Assembly: GCA_020060215.1 (NCBI GenBank)
Contig: JAGVAP010000044.1
Coordinates: forward strand, 1 to 61,806
From: Deltaproteobacteria bacterium
Lineage (GTDB): Bacteria > Desulfobacterota > DSM-4660 > Desulfatiglandales > HGW-15
Reading direction: 5' to 3'
DNA length: 61,806 bases
In this document: positions 53,742-61,806 of the stretch, in pieces
Position numbering within the stretch: position 1 is the first letter of the stretch
Layout: every line of letters starts with the position of its first letter
The notes under the pieces: model-generated
Database searches by the model: none
What the model was told of the DNA's origin: nothing
Seen by the model: only the letters and a program-made list of their open reading frames with translations
Position numbers and translations under genes: made by a program

Positions 53742-56700
53742 ATGAGAAAAGCACTCGAACGGATCTTGTTCTTGGCAGTAATCCTGACTGCCACCACCGC
53801 TATGGCATGGGCTCCAAGTGAAGGGACCTATGTCTCGGTCGGATATTGGAGAAGTCCTGATAGCTGGAGATGGTGGGAATGCGGCGGGGATGCTGGTTGT
53901 GACAGATCGTACGCTGGCCCGTTTGAGTATCTGGGAGGTGGTTTTTGGGGTTATTGCAGTGATTTTAGCTGTTACTTATCAGACACGGTATATGCCAGCG
54001 ATTATTGGACCAGGCCAAAATATGACCCGCCCATGCCTCCGTTTCCCCCTTCCGCCTATTCGACAGGGCAGTGCTACAATCAAAGCTGTATCTGTTTAGG
54101 AAACACCTATCGTGTTTACAAGTGGATACCTCATGTAAACGACCAGGAAAACTTGGGGCCTTCTTTTGGCAGTTGCAAGGTTCGCCCCTTTGCCGGCAAT
54201 CCAATTAATTTCACCAGGGGTAACAAGTACCAGAAGGAAACAGATTTTGAGCTGGGGGGCCCTGGCTTGCCCATGGCTTTCTCGAGATATTATAACAGCC
54301 AGAGCAATCTTAATACCACATGTGGTAATGGTTGGACCACTACTTACACTGACTTCCTGACTTTTCAAACCGGAAAGGCCATTCTCCGCCAAGCGGACGG
54401 GGCCGAGGTCCACTTCATCGACAACGGCCAGGGGAAGTTCATCTCTGAGACGGACAAGGTGAGGGTGATTGAGCCGGTCGCAGGAGGGTACGGCCTTCAA
54501 GAACTGGATGGCGGAATGCTAAGTTTCGGGACGGATGGGAAGCTCCTCCGGATCTCTGACCGAAACGGGAACACTCAGACCCTCACCTATTCCTCAGGCA
54601 GGCTCGCATCGGTAGAGGACACCTTCGGGAGACGGCTAGAGTTTACGTACGGCCCGAGTGGGAAGCTCGCGACCCTGAACACACCAATTGGGCCTTTCGT
54701 CTATTCTTATGACAGTAGTGAAAATCTTACTATCGTTTCACTGCCGGACCAAACCACAAAGACCTATCTCTACCAGGATCGCTTTGACTCCCACAACCTC
54801 ACCGGCATCATCAACGAAAAGGGCATCCGTTCTCTCACCGTCCAATATGATGAACAAGACAGGGCGGTTCTTTCGGAGGGCCCCGGGGGAATAAAGAGGG
54901 TCAGTATTGTATATGCCGATGAGTTTGTACGACACGTGACCGATTCCCTCGGAAGAACCACCACTTTCAAGCTTCACGTTGACAGGGGAATTGGCAGAAT
55001 CAAGGAAGTCTCCGGCGAAGGCTGCGGCAGCTGTCTCGGGTCCATCGGGGAGAAGTACGAATTCGATGACAGGCTCTATGTGACCCAGGAGACCGATGCG
55101 CTAGGCGTCGTGACCACCTATACCTACGACGAGCGCGGGAACGTGCTCACCAAGACCGAGGCGGTAGGGTTCCCGGAGGAGAGGACCACCGCCTACACCT
55201 ACCACCCCACCTTCGATCTCGTGACCTCCATCACCAGGAGCAGCGTCGCCAATCCCGGTCAGAGCACGACCACGGTTTTCACTTATGACGAAAGGGGGAA
55301 CCTCCTGATCCGGACAGAATCCGGCTTCGACAGATCGGGCGCAGTCACGAGGAGCACCACCTACACCTACAACAGCCACGGCCAGCTCACGAGCGTCGAC
55401 GGGCCCAGGACCGATCTCAGCGACGTCACCACCCTCGAGTACTACCCCAACACTCCCGACCAGGGTCTCAACAGGGGCAGACTCAGGAAGGTCACCGACC
55501 CGATGGGATTCGAGACCACGTTCGGGCAGTACAACGCTTTTGGAAAACCCGGGACCGGGACCGACCAGAACAACGTGACCACGACGTACACATACGATAG
55601 CATGGGGCGGCTGAAGACGAGGATCGTGGACGGCCTCACCACCACCTTCTCCTACGATGAAGCGGGAGGACTCGTGTTCTCGAGATACCCCGATGGGAGG
55701 GAGTTCACCTATGATTATACGGACAGCGGGTGGCTGGAGAAGATCATGGCCCTGCCCGGCGCCATCAACTACCTCTACGACACCGAAGGGAACAGGACCG
55801 GGGAGGAGATCAGGGACGGCGAGGGGACGGTCCTCCGGTACACCCGGTTCGAGTATGACGACAAGAACAGGCTCCATAAGACCGTTTTTCCCGACAGCCA
55901 TTTTGAAGAGCGGGCCTACGACCTCAAGGGCAGCCTGGTGGAGATCAAGGACCAGAAGGGGCAAAGTACAACCTATGGCTATGATGTCCTGAGCCGTCTC
56001 ACCTCCGTCACCCAGCCCGGGAGCGTGATCACCGGATACGCCTATGACAACCTGGACAACCTCATCCGCGTGACCGATGCGGAGAACCACGCAACCATCT
56101 ACACCTATGACGACCTGGGCAGGCTTTTGAGCACCCTCAGTCCTGATACGAGTCTGACCGCCTACACCTATGACCCCGCAGGGAACCTCCTGAGCAAGGC
56201 CGACGCGAACTCCGTCACCGCCTCTTACACCTACGATACCCTGAACCGGCTCACCCGGATCTCCTATCCCGACAGCTCCCAGGATGTCGTTTTCTCCTAT
56301 GACCAGGGCGTAAACGGCAAGGGCAGGCTCACGGGCATGATTGACCCGAGCGGGACCTACACTTACGCCTATGATGCCTTTGGGAACCTCGTGACCGAGA
56401 CGAGGGCCACGGGCGGAATCACCTTTACGACGAAGTACTCCTACAGCCAGGGCGGCCCGCTTCAGAGTATCACCTACCCATCAGGAAGGGTGGTGAGCTA
56501 TGAAAGGGACAGTGCAGGCAGGGTCATACGGGTAAAGGATACGGTGGGAGGGACGACCCGCACCCTCGGAGAGAATATCTCTTACCTCCCTTTCGGCCCG
56601 CTGAAGGAGCTCACTTATGGAAACGGAGTGGGGGAGACCAGGGGGTTCGACGAGATGTTCCGACTCACCGGTCTGAGCGCCGGGAGCGTGATGAACCTCT

Positions 56701-59700
56701 CCTACACCCACGACCCTGTGGGGAATATCCTCACGATTACCAATCTCCTCGATCCGACCAGGAGCCAGTCTTTCACTTATGACAGCCTGGAGAGGCTTGT
56801 CGGCGCGCAGGGCGTATACGGCACCGAAGGTTACACCTACGACAGGGTCGGGAAAAGGCTGCAGAAGGCCCGGAACGAAGAGGTGGAGGATTACAGCTAT
56901 ATTTCCGGCACCAACAAGATCCAGGCGATCACAGGAGCCAGTCCCCTCTCCTTCTCCTATGACCAGAACGGGAACACCACGCAGATGGGGGAGCAGGGGT
57001 TCGCCTACAACCAGGACAACCGGCTCGTCCAGGCGTCCCTGAGGGACGCGACGGTCGGGAGCTACACCTACAACGGCAAGGGGGAAAGGACAAGGAAGAT
57101 AGCGGACGGGAAGACGACCCTCTACATCTGGGACAAGGATGGAAACCTGATCGGAGAAGCGGACGAGAGCGGCGCGACCCTACGCGAGTACGTGTACCTG
57201 GAGGGAAAGCTCCTCTCCCTGATATCGAGCGAGCCTCCAAAGGACATCGAGGTGAGGGTCACGACCAGCAAGGGGAGAAGGCTCACGAACATCAATGTGT
57301 ACGCGTTCACTCAGGCAGGGGCTTACACTGGAAAGACGGCCCGGACCGACGCTCAGGGGTTGGCGGTCTTCCAGAACGGGCTCCTTGCAGATGGTAACTA
57401 TAAATTCAGGGCGGATTACCTCTCCTACCAGTTCTGGTCCCCGGTCATCGGTGTGCCGGGAGGGAACACGGCCGAGGTGGCGATCGAGGAGGAGACGGCT
57501 GCGCTCACCGTCACGGTGGCAGGGGAGTCAAAGCCCGGAGTGAAGGTATATCTCTTCAACGGCTCAGGTTCCTATTTGGGCCTCTACCAGACGAGCGACG
57601 CACAAGGCAAGGTGTTCTTCGACCTTCCGGTGGGGAAGACATTCAAGTTCAGGGCCGATTACCTGGGGAGCCAGTACTGGAGCTCTATAGTGACCATCCA
57701 GGGAGGGGTGCAGAACACGATCTCCCTGGCAACCGGAGGAGGGAGTCTCACCGTCACCCTGAAAAAAGACGCGGATAACGCGATCCCCGAGGCCAGGCTC
57801 TATCTCTTTTCCCTGGCGGGGAGCTACCTGGGGCTCTTTGGGACCGGGGATGAGAACGGCGTGGTCAGCTACACGGTCTCCGGAGGGAGCTACAAGGTAA
57901 GGGCCGACTACCTCGGGTACCAGTTCTGGAGCGATGTGATCGGGGTCTCGGGCAGTTCACAGCTCGCCTTTACCATCCCCCACGAGGATGTGGAGATCAC
58001 GGTAGAAGGGGAAAGCGCAGGCCTGAGAGAGCCCAAAACGGATGTGCCCGGGTATCTCTTCACCTCCTCCGGGATGTACGTGAATGTGAATGCCAGGACA
58101 AATGCAGAGGGCAAGTTGGTCTTCTCCCTGCCCCAGAAGGAGTACAAGGTCCGGGCGGATTATCTCGGCGCCCAGTTCTGGTCCGAGGTGTTCAACTGGG
58201 AGGACAAGACGCTTTCCATCAACGAGGGCATGGCGGATGTGACGGTGACGAACATGGGACTGCCGCTCCAGGGGGTCCCCGTTTACGCCTTCACGGCCAC
58301 CGGCTCATATCTCAGCCTCAACCGGGTGACGGATGTGATGGGCAGGGTCTCCTTCCGGCTGCCTGAGGGGAGGTACAAGTTCCGGGCAGATTACCTGGGG
58401 AGCCAGTACTGGAGCGGGGACACCGTCCTCATCCCGCATGTGGCAAACCCGATCCCGATATCCACCGGAGGAGGGGTGTTCACACTCCGGGTGGAAAAGA
58501 CACCCGGTGTGCCGCTGGTCGGCGCGAGCTGCTATCTCTTCAGCGGCTCCGGGGCGTATCTCAGTCAGCAGGTATTGACCAACGGCCAGGGTGAGGCGGG
58601 GTTCAACCTGGCGGACGGGAGCTACAAGATCAGGGCCGACTATCTCGGGTACCAGTACTGGACATCCGTTTTCACCGTACCGGGCGCCGCCTCTCTTACC
58701 CACTCGATCCCCCACCAGGATGTGACGGTTACGGTCAGAGGCGATTACAACGGCGATGTCCAGCCGAAATCGGAGATCAATCTTTATCTCTTTACCTCTT
58801 CAGGAGCCTACGTAAACGTCTCACGCCTTACCGACCACGAAGGTCACGTTGTCTTCAGTGTACCTCCCGGAGACTACAAGGTCAGGGCCGATTACCTCGG
58901 GGCTCAATACTGGTCCGAGGTCTTCAACCAGGCCGGCAGACAGGTTGTGATCAACGATGGTTTGGCGGACGTCTTCGTGAACCAGAATGGGAGCGCCGTC
59001 GGTAACGTGAATGTCTATGTCTTCAGCGCTTCCGGCAGCTACCTGAACCTCCATGGAACCACAGGGTCCAATGGTGTCGCGAGCTTCCGCCTCCCGGAGG
59101 GCACCTACCGCTTCAGGGCCGATTACCAGGGTAGCCAGTTCTGGGTGACGGAGGCGGTCCCGGCACACCAGGTGAAGAGCGTGAACCTCGATACCGGGGG
59201 CGGTCTCTTCACCTTGCGTGTGGAAAAAGCCCCCGCGGTGGCCCTTGCCGATAAGCCGGTCTACGTATTCACCCCATCGGGCAGCTACCTCAACATGACA
59301 GCCGAGACCAACGAACAGGGTGAAGTCAGTTTTGCCCTGGCATCGGGATGGTACCGCTTCAGGGTGGATTACCTGGGGTATCACTTCTGGTGCGACTCCC
59401 TGGAGGTCCCGAGCACGCTCTCCCACACCATGAGCATCCCTCACCGGGAGACCACGATCAGCGTGAACACCTTCTACACAGGCGCAATGGCGCCGCTCGA
59501 AAACGCGAACGTCTACCTCTTCACCGATACCGGCTCTTACCTGAACTTGAACGCATCGACCAATGCGGCAGGCCAGGTGAAATTCAATGTGCCGGACCAG
59601 GAGTACAGGGTCCGGGTGGATTACCTTGGGGGCCATTACTGGTCCGAGGTGCTCCGGTGGCAGGACAAAGAAGTGGTCATCGACGAAGGCATGGTGGATC

Positions 59701-60797
59701 TCCACGTCACCTGGAACGGCGCAGATGTGACAGGCGCCCCTGTCTACCTCTTCACCGACACAGGCTCCTACCTGAACCGGACCATAGCCACGGACGCCCA
59801 GGGCCACGCCCGGTTCACCGTCCCGGTGAACCCCTTCAGGTTCCGGATCGACTACAACGGCCGGCAATACTGGACCCCGGCGATCACCCCGATCGCCCAC
59901 CAGCCTCTTTCGATCGAAGTCCCGCTGGAGCAGCTAGCCCTGGCGCCCACCAACAATCCCCGGCCTTCAAGATACGACGGCGAAGCGCCGATATTTGTAG
60001 GTGAGCCGGTGAAGGTAGCGAGTATCGGCAGCCTGATGGGTCTCCTGTCCCAGTCGGTGGTTGCCCTGACGGCTCAACCCAAAGTATACTACTACCTGAC
60101 CGACCACCTGGGCACCCCCCAGAAGCTGATAGATGCCACCGGTGCCGTTGTCTGGAGCGGCGATTACAAACCCTTCGGAGAGGTCCTAAGCACCGTGAGC
60201 ACCATCCAAAACCCCTTCCGCTTTTCTGGCCAATATTTTGATCAAGAGACTGCGCTGCACTACAACTACCATAGGTATTACCACCCAAGATATGGAAGTT
60301 ACATTACACCTGATCCAATTGGGTTAGATGCGGGGATTAATCTGTTTCAATACGTGCAAAACAACCCCGTGCGTTTTATTGACCTCGACGGGTTGAGGCA
60401 TTTGGAATGGATGGATCTTGATCCAATTGCATGGCCATTTGAGGCGAATAGCATGCGACGCCATATGCGGTGGCATTCCCTTGATAGATACAAAGAAGGA
60501 ATGAAAGTGTGTGATGATCTCTATGCTCTTGCAGTCAGACAATGTTCACAAAAACGTGAAACCGGTGATTGCTCTGCCTTTGCGAAATGCAGCGAGAACT
60601 CGAAACGGTTTTATGAAAGCTGCCAAAAGAGTCAAGGACAATGGAAGAAGCTTAGCGACGAGTACGGCTACCTTAAGGGTTGGTTGGACTTTAAAAGGTT
60701 CACTGAACAGGAGGCGGAACAACACTATGAAAAGCAGTTCCAGACAAGCCGAGAGGAAATGGAAGCGCTCCTATTCCGCTATTTGAATCAGAACTGA
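53742..60797 (+). CDS. Large exported RHS/YD-repeat protein with an internal 11-unit repeat insert
   Basis: A 2351-residue protein. Residues 1-24 are a signal peptide, 25-145 a Trp/Cys-rich region, about 150-200 an RHS entry domain (NPINFTRGNKYQKETDFEL), about 270-1150 YD repeats (TYTYDERGN types) that form the toxin-enclosing shell in known RHS proteins. About 1165-2066 is the tandem-repeat insert. The RHS core follows (YYLTDHLGTPQKLID near 2119, RYYHPRYGSYITPDPIGL, then IDLDGL near 2217). The last ~135 residues are a tip with five Cys and helical, charged sequence, a probable effector. The 5' and 3' ends are visibly AT-richer than the middle. ATG 53742 has AAGGGGG. The insert makes it longer than usual. 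Confidence 0.93.
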   Translation: MRKALERILFLAVILTATTAMAWAPSEGTYVSVGYWRSPDSWRWWECGGDAGCDRSYAGPFEYLGGGFWGYCSDFSCYLSDTVYASDYWTRPKYDPPMPPFPPSAYSTGQCYNQSCICLGNTYRVYKWIPHVNDQENLGPSFGSCKVRPFAGNPINFTRGNKYQKETDFELGGPGLPMAFSRYYNSQSNLNTTCGNGWTTTYTDFLTFQTGKAILRQADGAEVHFIDNGQGKFISETDKVRVIEPVAGGYGLQELDGGMLSFGTDGKLLRISDRNGNTQTLTYSSGRLASVEDTFGRRLEFTYGPSGKLATLNTPIGPFVYSYDSSENLTIVSLPDQTTKTYLYQDRFDSHNLTGIINEKGIRSLTVQYDEQDRAVLSEGPGGIKRVSIVYADEFVRHVTDSLGRTTTFKLHVDRGIGRIKEVSGEGCGSCLGSIGEKYEFDDRLYVTQETDALGVVTTYTYDERGNVLTKTEAVGFPEERTTAYTYHPTFDLVTSITRSSVANPGQSTTTVFTYDERGNLLIRTESGFDRSGAVTRSTTYTYNSHGQLTSVDGPRTDLSDVTTLEYYPNTPDQGLNRGRLRKVTDPMGFETTFGQYNAFGKPGTGTDQNNVTTTYTYDSMGRLKTRIVDGLTTTFSYDEAGGLVFSRYPDGREFTYDYTDSGWLEKIMALPGAINYLYDTEGNRTGEEIRDGEGTVLRYTRFEYDDKNRLHKTVFPDSHFEERAYDLKGSLVEIKDQKGQSTTYGYDVLSRLTSVTQPGSVITGYAYDNLDNLIRVTDAENHATIYTYDDLGRLLSTLSPDTSLTAYTYDPAGNLLSKADANSVTASYTYDTLNRLTRISYPDSSQDVVFSYDQGVNGKGRLTGMIDPSGTYTYAYDAFGNLVTETRATGGITFTTKYSYSQGGPLQSITYPSGRVVSYERDSAGRVIRVKDTVGGTTRTLGENISYLPFGPLKELTYGNGVGETRGFDEMFRLTGLSAGSVMNLSYTHDPVGNILTITNLLDPTRSQSFTYDSLERLVGAQGVYGTEGYTYDRVGKRLQKARNEEVEDYSYISGTNKIQAITGASPLSFSYDQNGNTTQMGEQGFAYNQDNRLVQASLRDATVGSYTYNGKGERTRKIADGKTTLYIWDKDGNLIGEADESGATLREYVYLEGKLLSLISSEPPKDIEVRVTTSKGRRLTNINVYAFTQAGAYTGKTARTDAQGLAVFQNGLLADGNYKFRADYLSYQFWSPVIGVPGGNTAEVAIEEETAALTVTVAGESKPGVKVYLFNGSGSYLGLYQTSDAQGKVFFDLPVGKTFKFRADYLGSQYWSSIVTIQGGVQNTISLATGGGSLTVTLKKDADNAIPEARLYLFSLAGSYLGLFGTGDENGVVSYTVSGGSYKVRADYLGYQFWSDVIGVSGSSQLAFTIPHEDVEITVEGESAGLREPKTDVPGYLFTSSGMYVNVNARTNAEGKLVFSLPQKEYKVRADYLGAQFWSEVFNWEDKTLSINEGMADVTVTNMGLPLQGVPVYAFTATGSYLSLNRVTDVMGRVSFRLPEGRYKFRADYLGSQYWSGDTVLIPHVANPIPISTGGGVFTLRVEKTPGVPLVGASCYLFSGSGAYLSQQVLTNGQGEAGFNLADGSYKIRADYLGYQYWTSVFTVPGAASLTHSIPHQDVTVTVRGDYNGDVQPKSEINLYLFTSSGAYVNVSRLTDHEGHVVFSVPPGDYKVRADYLGAQYWSEVFNQAGRQVVINDGLADVFVNQNGSAVGNVNVYVFSASGSYLNLHGTTGSNGVASFRLPEGTYRFRADYQGSQFWVTEAVPAHQVKSVNLDTGGGLFTLRVEKAPAVALADKPVYVFTPSGSYLNMTAETNEQGEVSFALASGWYRFRVDYLGYHFWCDSLEVPSTLSHTMSIPHRETTISVNTFYTGAMAPLENANVYLFTDTGSYLNLNASTNAAGQVKFNVPDQEYRVRVDYLGGHYWSEVLRWQDKEVVIDEGMVDLHVTWNGADVTGAPVYLFTDTGSYLNRTIATDAQGHARFTVPVNPFRFRIDYNGRQYWTPAITPIAHQPLSIEVPLEQLALAPTNNPRPSRYDGEAPIFVGEPVKVASIGSLMGLLSQSVVALTAQPKVYYYLTDHLGTPQKLIDATGAVVWSGDYKPFGEVLSTVSTIQNPFRFSGQYFDQETALHYNYHRYYHPRYGSYITPDPIGLDAGINLFQYVQNNPVRFIDLDGLRHLEWMDLDPIAWPFEANSMRRHMRWHSLDRYKEGMKVCDDLYALAVRQCSQKRETGDCSAFAKCSENSKRFYESCQKSQGQWKKLSDEYGYLKGWLDFKRFTEQEAEQHYEKQFQTSREEMEALLFRYLNQN
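57237..59940 (+). repeat. Eleven ~80-residue beta-repeats with a 3-unit super-period
   Basis: Each unit has VxVYLF...GSYL...G.....F.LP.G.YKFRADYLGxQYW. The FRADY-type codons start at 57405, 57648, 57897, 58149, 58380, 58629, 58881, 59112, 59358, 59610 and 59841. Spacings after the first are 249, 252, 231, then 249, 252, 231, then 246, 252, 231 bp. Three unit types alternate, marked by GSQYW, GYQYW and GAQYWSEV with TGGG and IPH leaders. The units resemble carboxypeptidase-regulatory or Cna-B-like beta-sandwiches. Confidence 0.9.
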
Positions 60798-60895
60798 ACC
60801 TCAATGACGGCGGCTGGCGATCACTAGCAGATATATCTCTCGATCTTTGAATTGCCTTGCCCCGGATAGGGAAGTGGTCAGAATGGAGGCATTTC

Positions 60896-61267
60896 GTGAA
60901 GACATGGGAAACACTCGCAAACAGGCGTAACATCTTAGGCCTTTTCTTGCTCTATCAAGTAACTTTGGCTGTCTATCCAGTCATTTCCACGGTGAACGCA
61001 ATTGGATATTTGCCAGCGCTGCTATTTAAGGTAATCGCTCTACCCGTCTTGTTCTTCTATTCTTATAAAGGCAGTAAGGTAGCAAACATATTGTTATCTG
61101 TTATTGTCACCTGCTATGGGATTGGAGCTTTGATAATAGGGGCATTTATCATGGGTGCCGCTCAATGGCCTCTCAAATTTCTTGCAGTTCTTGTTGGAAT
61201 ATACTTTACAGGTGGAGGTTTGTGGCTTATTCGCGAATCTATTGGACAACAAAGAAGAACTAGTTGA
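60896..61267 (+). CDS. Four-TM membrane protein, candidate RHS immunity protein
   Basis: A 123-residue protein with hydrophobic spans about 14-36, 40-55, 61-84 and 90-110 and a basic C-terminal tail (RESIGQQRRTS). GTG 60896 is preferred because GGAGG lies 6 nt upstream; TTG 60857 lacks a site. It lies 98 bp after the RHS stop and ends just before a strong terminator, so it is probably in the RHS transcription unit. Small proteins encoded directly after RHS tips are typically immunity factors; a membrane one would fit a membrane-acting toxin, but this is inferred from position only. Confidence 0.68.
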   Translation: MKTWETLANRRNILGLFLLYQVTLAVYPVISTVNAIGYLPALLFKVIALPVLFFYSYKGSKVANILLSVIVTCYGIGALIIGAFIMGAAQWPLKFLAVLVGIYFTGGGLWLIRESIGQQRRTS

Positions 61268-61336
61268 TTCTGGAGACGATCTGAAAAATTGCTTGAAGAG
61301 ATCATATTCCCCCTATCGTGAAACAACATTTAGAAA

Positions 61337-61375
61337 AGAAGATCTGTGCGGGCGGGTGGCCTGCACGGATCTTTT
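61337..61375. terminator. Bidirectional intrinsic terminator
   Basis: A stem of about 17 pairs (61337-61353 with 61359-61375; GU pairs included) around GGGTG. T-rich sequence follows on both strands (CTTTTG; TTCTTTTC on the reverse). It separates the RHS unit from the convergent XRE fragment. Confidence 0.75.
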
Positions 61376-61388
61376 GCTGTTGATGTGC

Positions 61389-61625
61389 TTAGGCCTGTAT
61401 TTTTCTGAGCCTTTCGGTTTCTAGGAAGGCATCGAGGATCTGGACGATCTGCTTTTTCTTCTGAGGGGGTAGCTTTTCGACGAGTGAGAAACGCCTCCAC
61501 AGCCTGCTGTCTCTACGCTTCACCGTCTCCTTCACCTTCTCTATCCCCAGAAGCTGATCCCCTGTAGCGCCTAAGTCTTTTGCCAGCTGAGGCAGTGAGA
61601 GTGGGGGACGTTTCATCGTTGACAT
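61389..61625 (-). pseudogene. Truncated XRE-family regulator (C-terminal part)
   Basis: The 78-residue reading begins MSTMKRPPLSLPQLAKDLGA and has TGDQLLGIEKVKE and DSRLWRRFSLVEKLPPQKKKQIVQILDAFLE, the usual C-terminal dimerisation helix of small XRE regulators. The first three helices of the HTH are missing. ATG 61625 has AGGAGAG upstream, so a short protein may still be made. The break lies next to the divergent RAYT remnant, which suggests insertion-linked truncation. Confidence 0.6.
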
Positions 61626-61653
61626 GTTGTGCTCTCCTGCTGTCTGAAGCCCC

Positions 61654-61806
61654 TTGCCTCGCCAATCTCGCATCGACGCCCCCGGCGCCCTGTAAATCAT
61701 CATCCAAGGAATCGAACGGAAGCGGATCTTTGTCGATGACAGCCACCGTGACGATTACATTGAGCGGCTCTCTGGTCTTTTGCTGGACACGAAGACCCTG
61801 TGTTAC
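61654..61806 (+). pseudogene. RAYT transposase remnant, running off the window
   Basis: From TTG 61654 the frame reads LPRQSRIDAPGAL, then a TAA at 61693, then IIIQGIERKRIFVDDSHRDD and continues to the window end. The normal sequence at the break is HHI.RG, so about one codon is lost and an in-frame stop is present. This is a second decayed copy of the family seen at 8944. Confidence 0.75.

Overview
The window looks like GC-rich chromosomal DNA from an anaerobic, Desulfobacterota (deltaproteobacterial)-type organism. This is inferred from gene content, with no phylogenetic test: many iron-sulfur and molybdenum enzymes for aromatic compounds, TRAP and TTT carboxylate transporters, GTP-dependent PEP carboxykinase, an archaeal-type ATP-dependent DNA ligase, and REP-like hairpins with decayed RAYT transposases. 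No rRNA, tRNA or CRISPR array was seen.

Region 1 (1-11.6 kb): on the minus strand, a pyrogallol/phloroglucinol transhydroxylase-like molybdoenzyme (cut by the window edge) lies downstream of a TRAP transporter (dctPQM) and an IclR regulator. On the plus strand follow a cytosolic reductive-dehalogenase-like Fe-S protein, a 4,5-dihydroxyphthalate-decarboxylase-like protein, a metallo-beta-lactamase-fold hydrolase, a RAYT remnant and a QueG-like ferredoxin protein. The last converges without a gap on glyA. Region 2 (11.8-18 kb): an RND efflux operon in the order outer-membrane factor, adaptor, pump.

Region 3 (18-32.5 kb): a plus-strand operon (amidohydrolase, FAD reductase, 2x[4Fe-4S] ferredoxin, TctCBA) converges on a minus-strand operon (TetR, 4-hydroxybenzoyl-CoA-reductase-like FAD/[4Fe-4S] subunit, fused [2Fe-2S]-molybdopterin subunit, saccharopine-dehydrogenase-like protein, class III aminotransferase, VOC protein). 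Together with region 1 this suggests uptake and reductive or decarboxylative processing of hydroxylated aromatic acids; the substrates are not determined.

Region 4 (32.5-53 kb): a Phd/VapC toxin-antitoxin operon with an operator inside its promoter, an STI1-like exported protein, hydroxyacyl-CoA dehydrogenase, methylmalonyl-CoA epimerase, pckG, a newly noticed 38-aa gene, a tandem universal stress protein, a histidine phosphatase, a Crp-family regulator convergent with a class III nucleotide cyclase, a MoxR/VWA pair, htpX divergent from a GT9-tilS operon, a Cys-rich 44-aa gene behind a perfect palindrome, DNA ligase, an Lpd-like flavoprotein and an esterase.

Region 5 (53-61.8 kb): an accessory island with palindromic repeats, three 22-bp-phased direct repeats, and one 2351-residue exported RHS/YD-repeat protein. 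This protein carries an 11-unit beta-repeat insert with a precise three-unit super-period between its YD repeats and its DHLG core, a short Cys-rich C-terminal tip, and a downstream four-TM protein that may be its immunity partner. An XRE fragment and a second broken RAYT close the window. This RHS locus is the best candidate here for an undescribed system.
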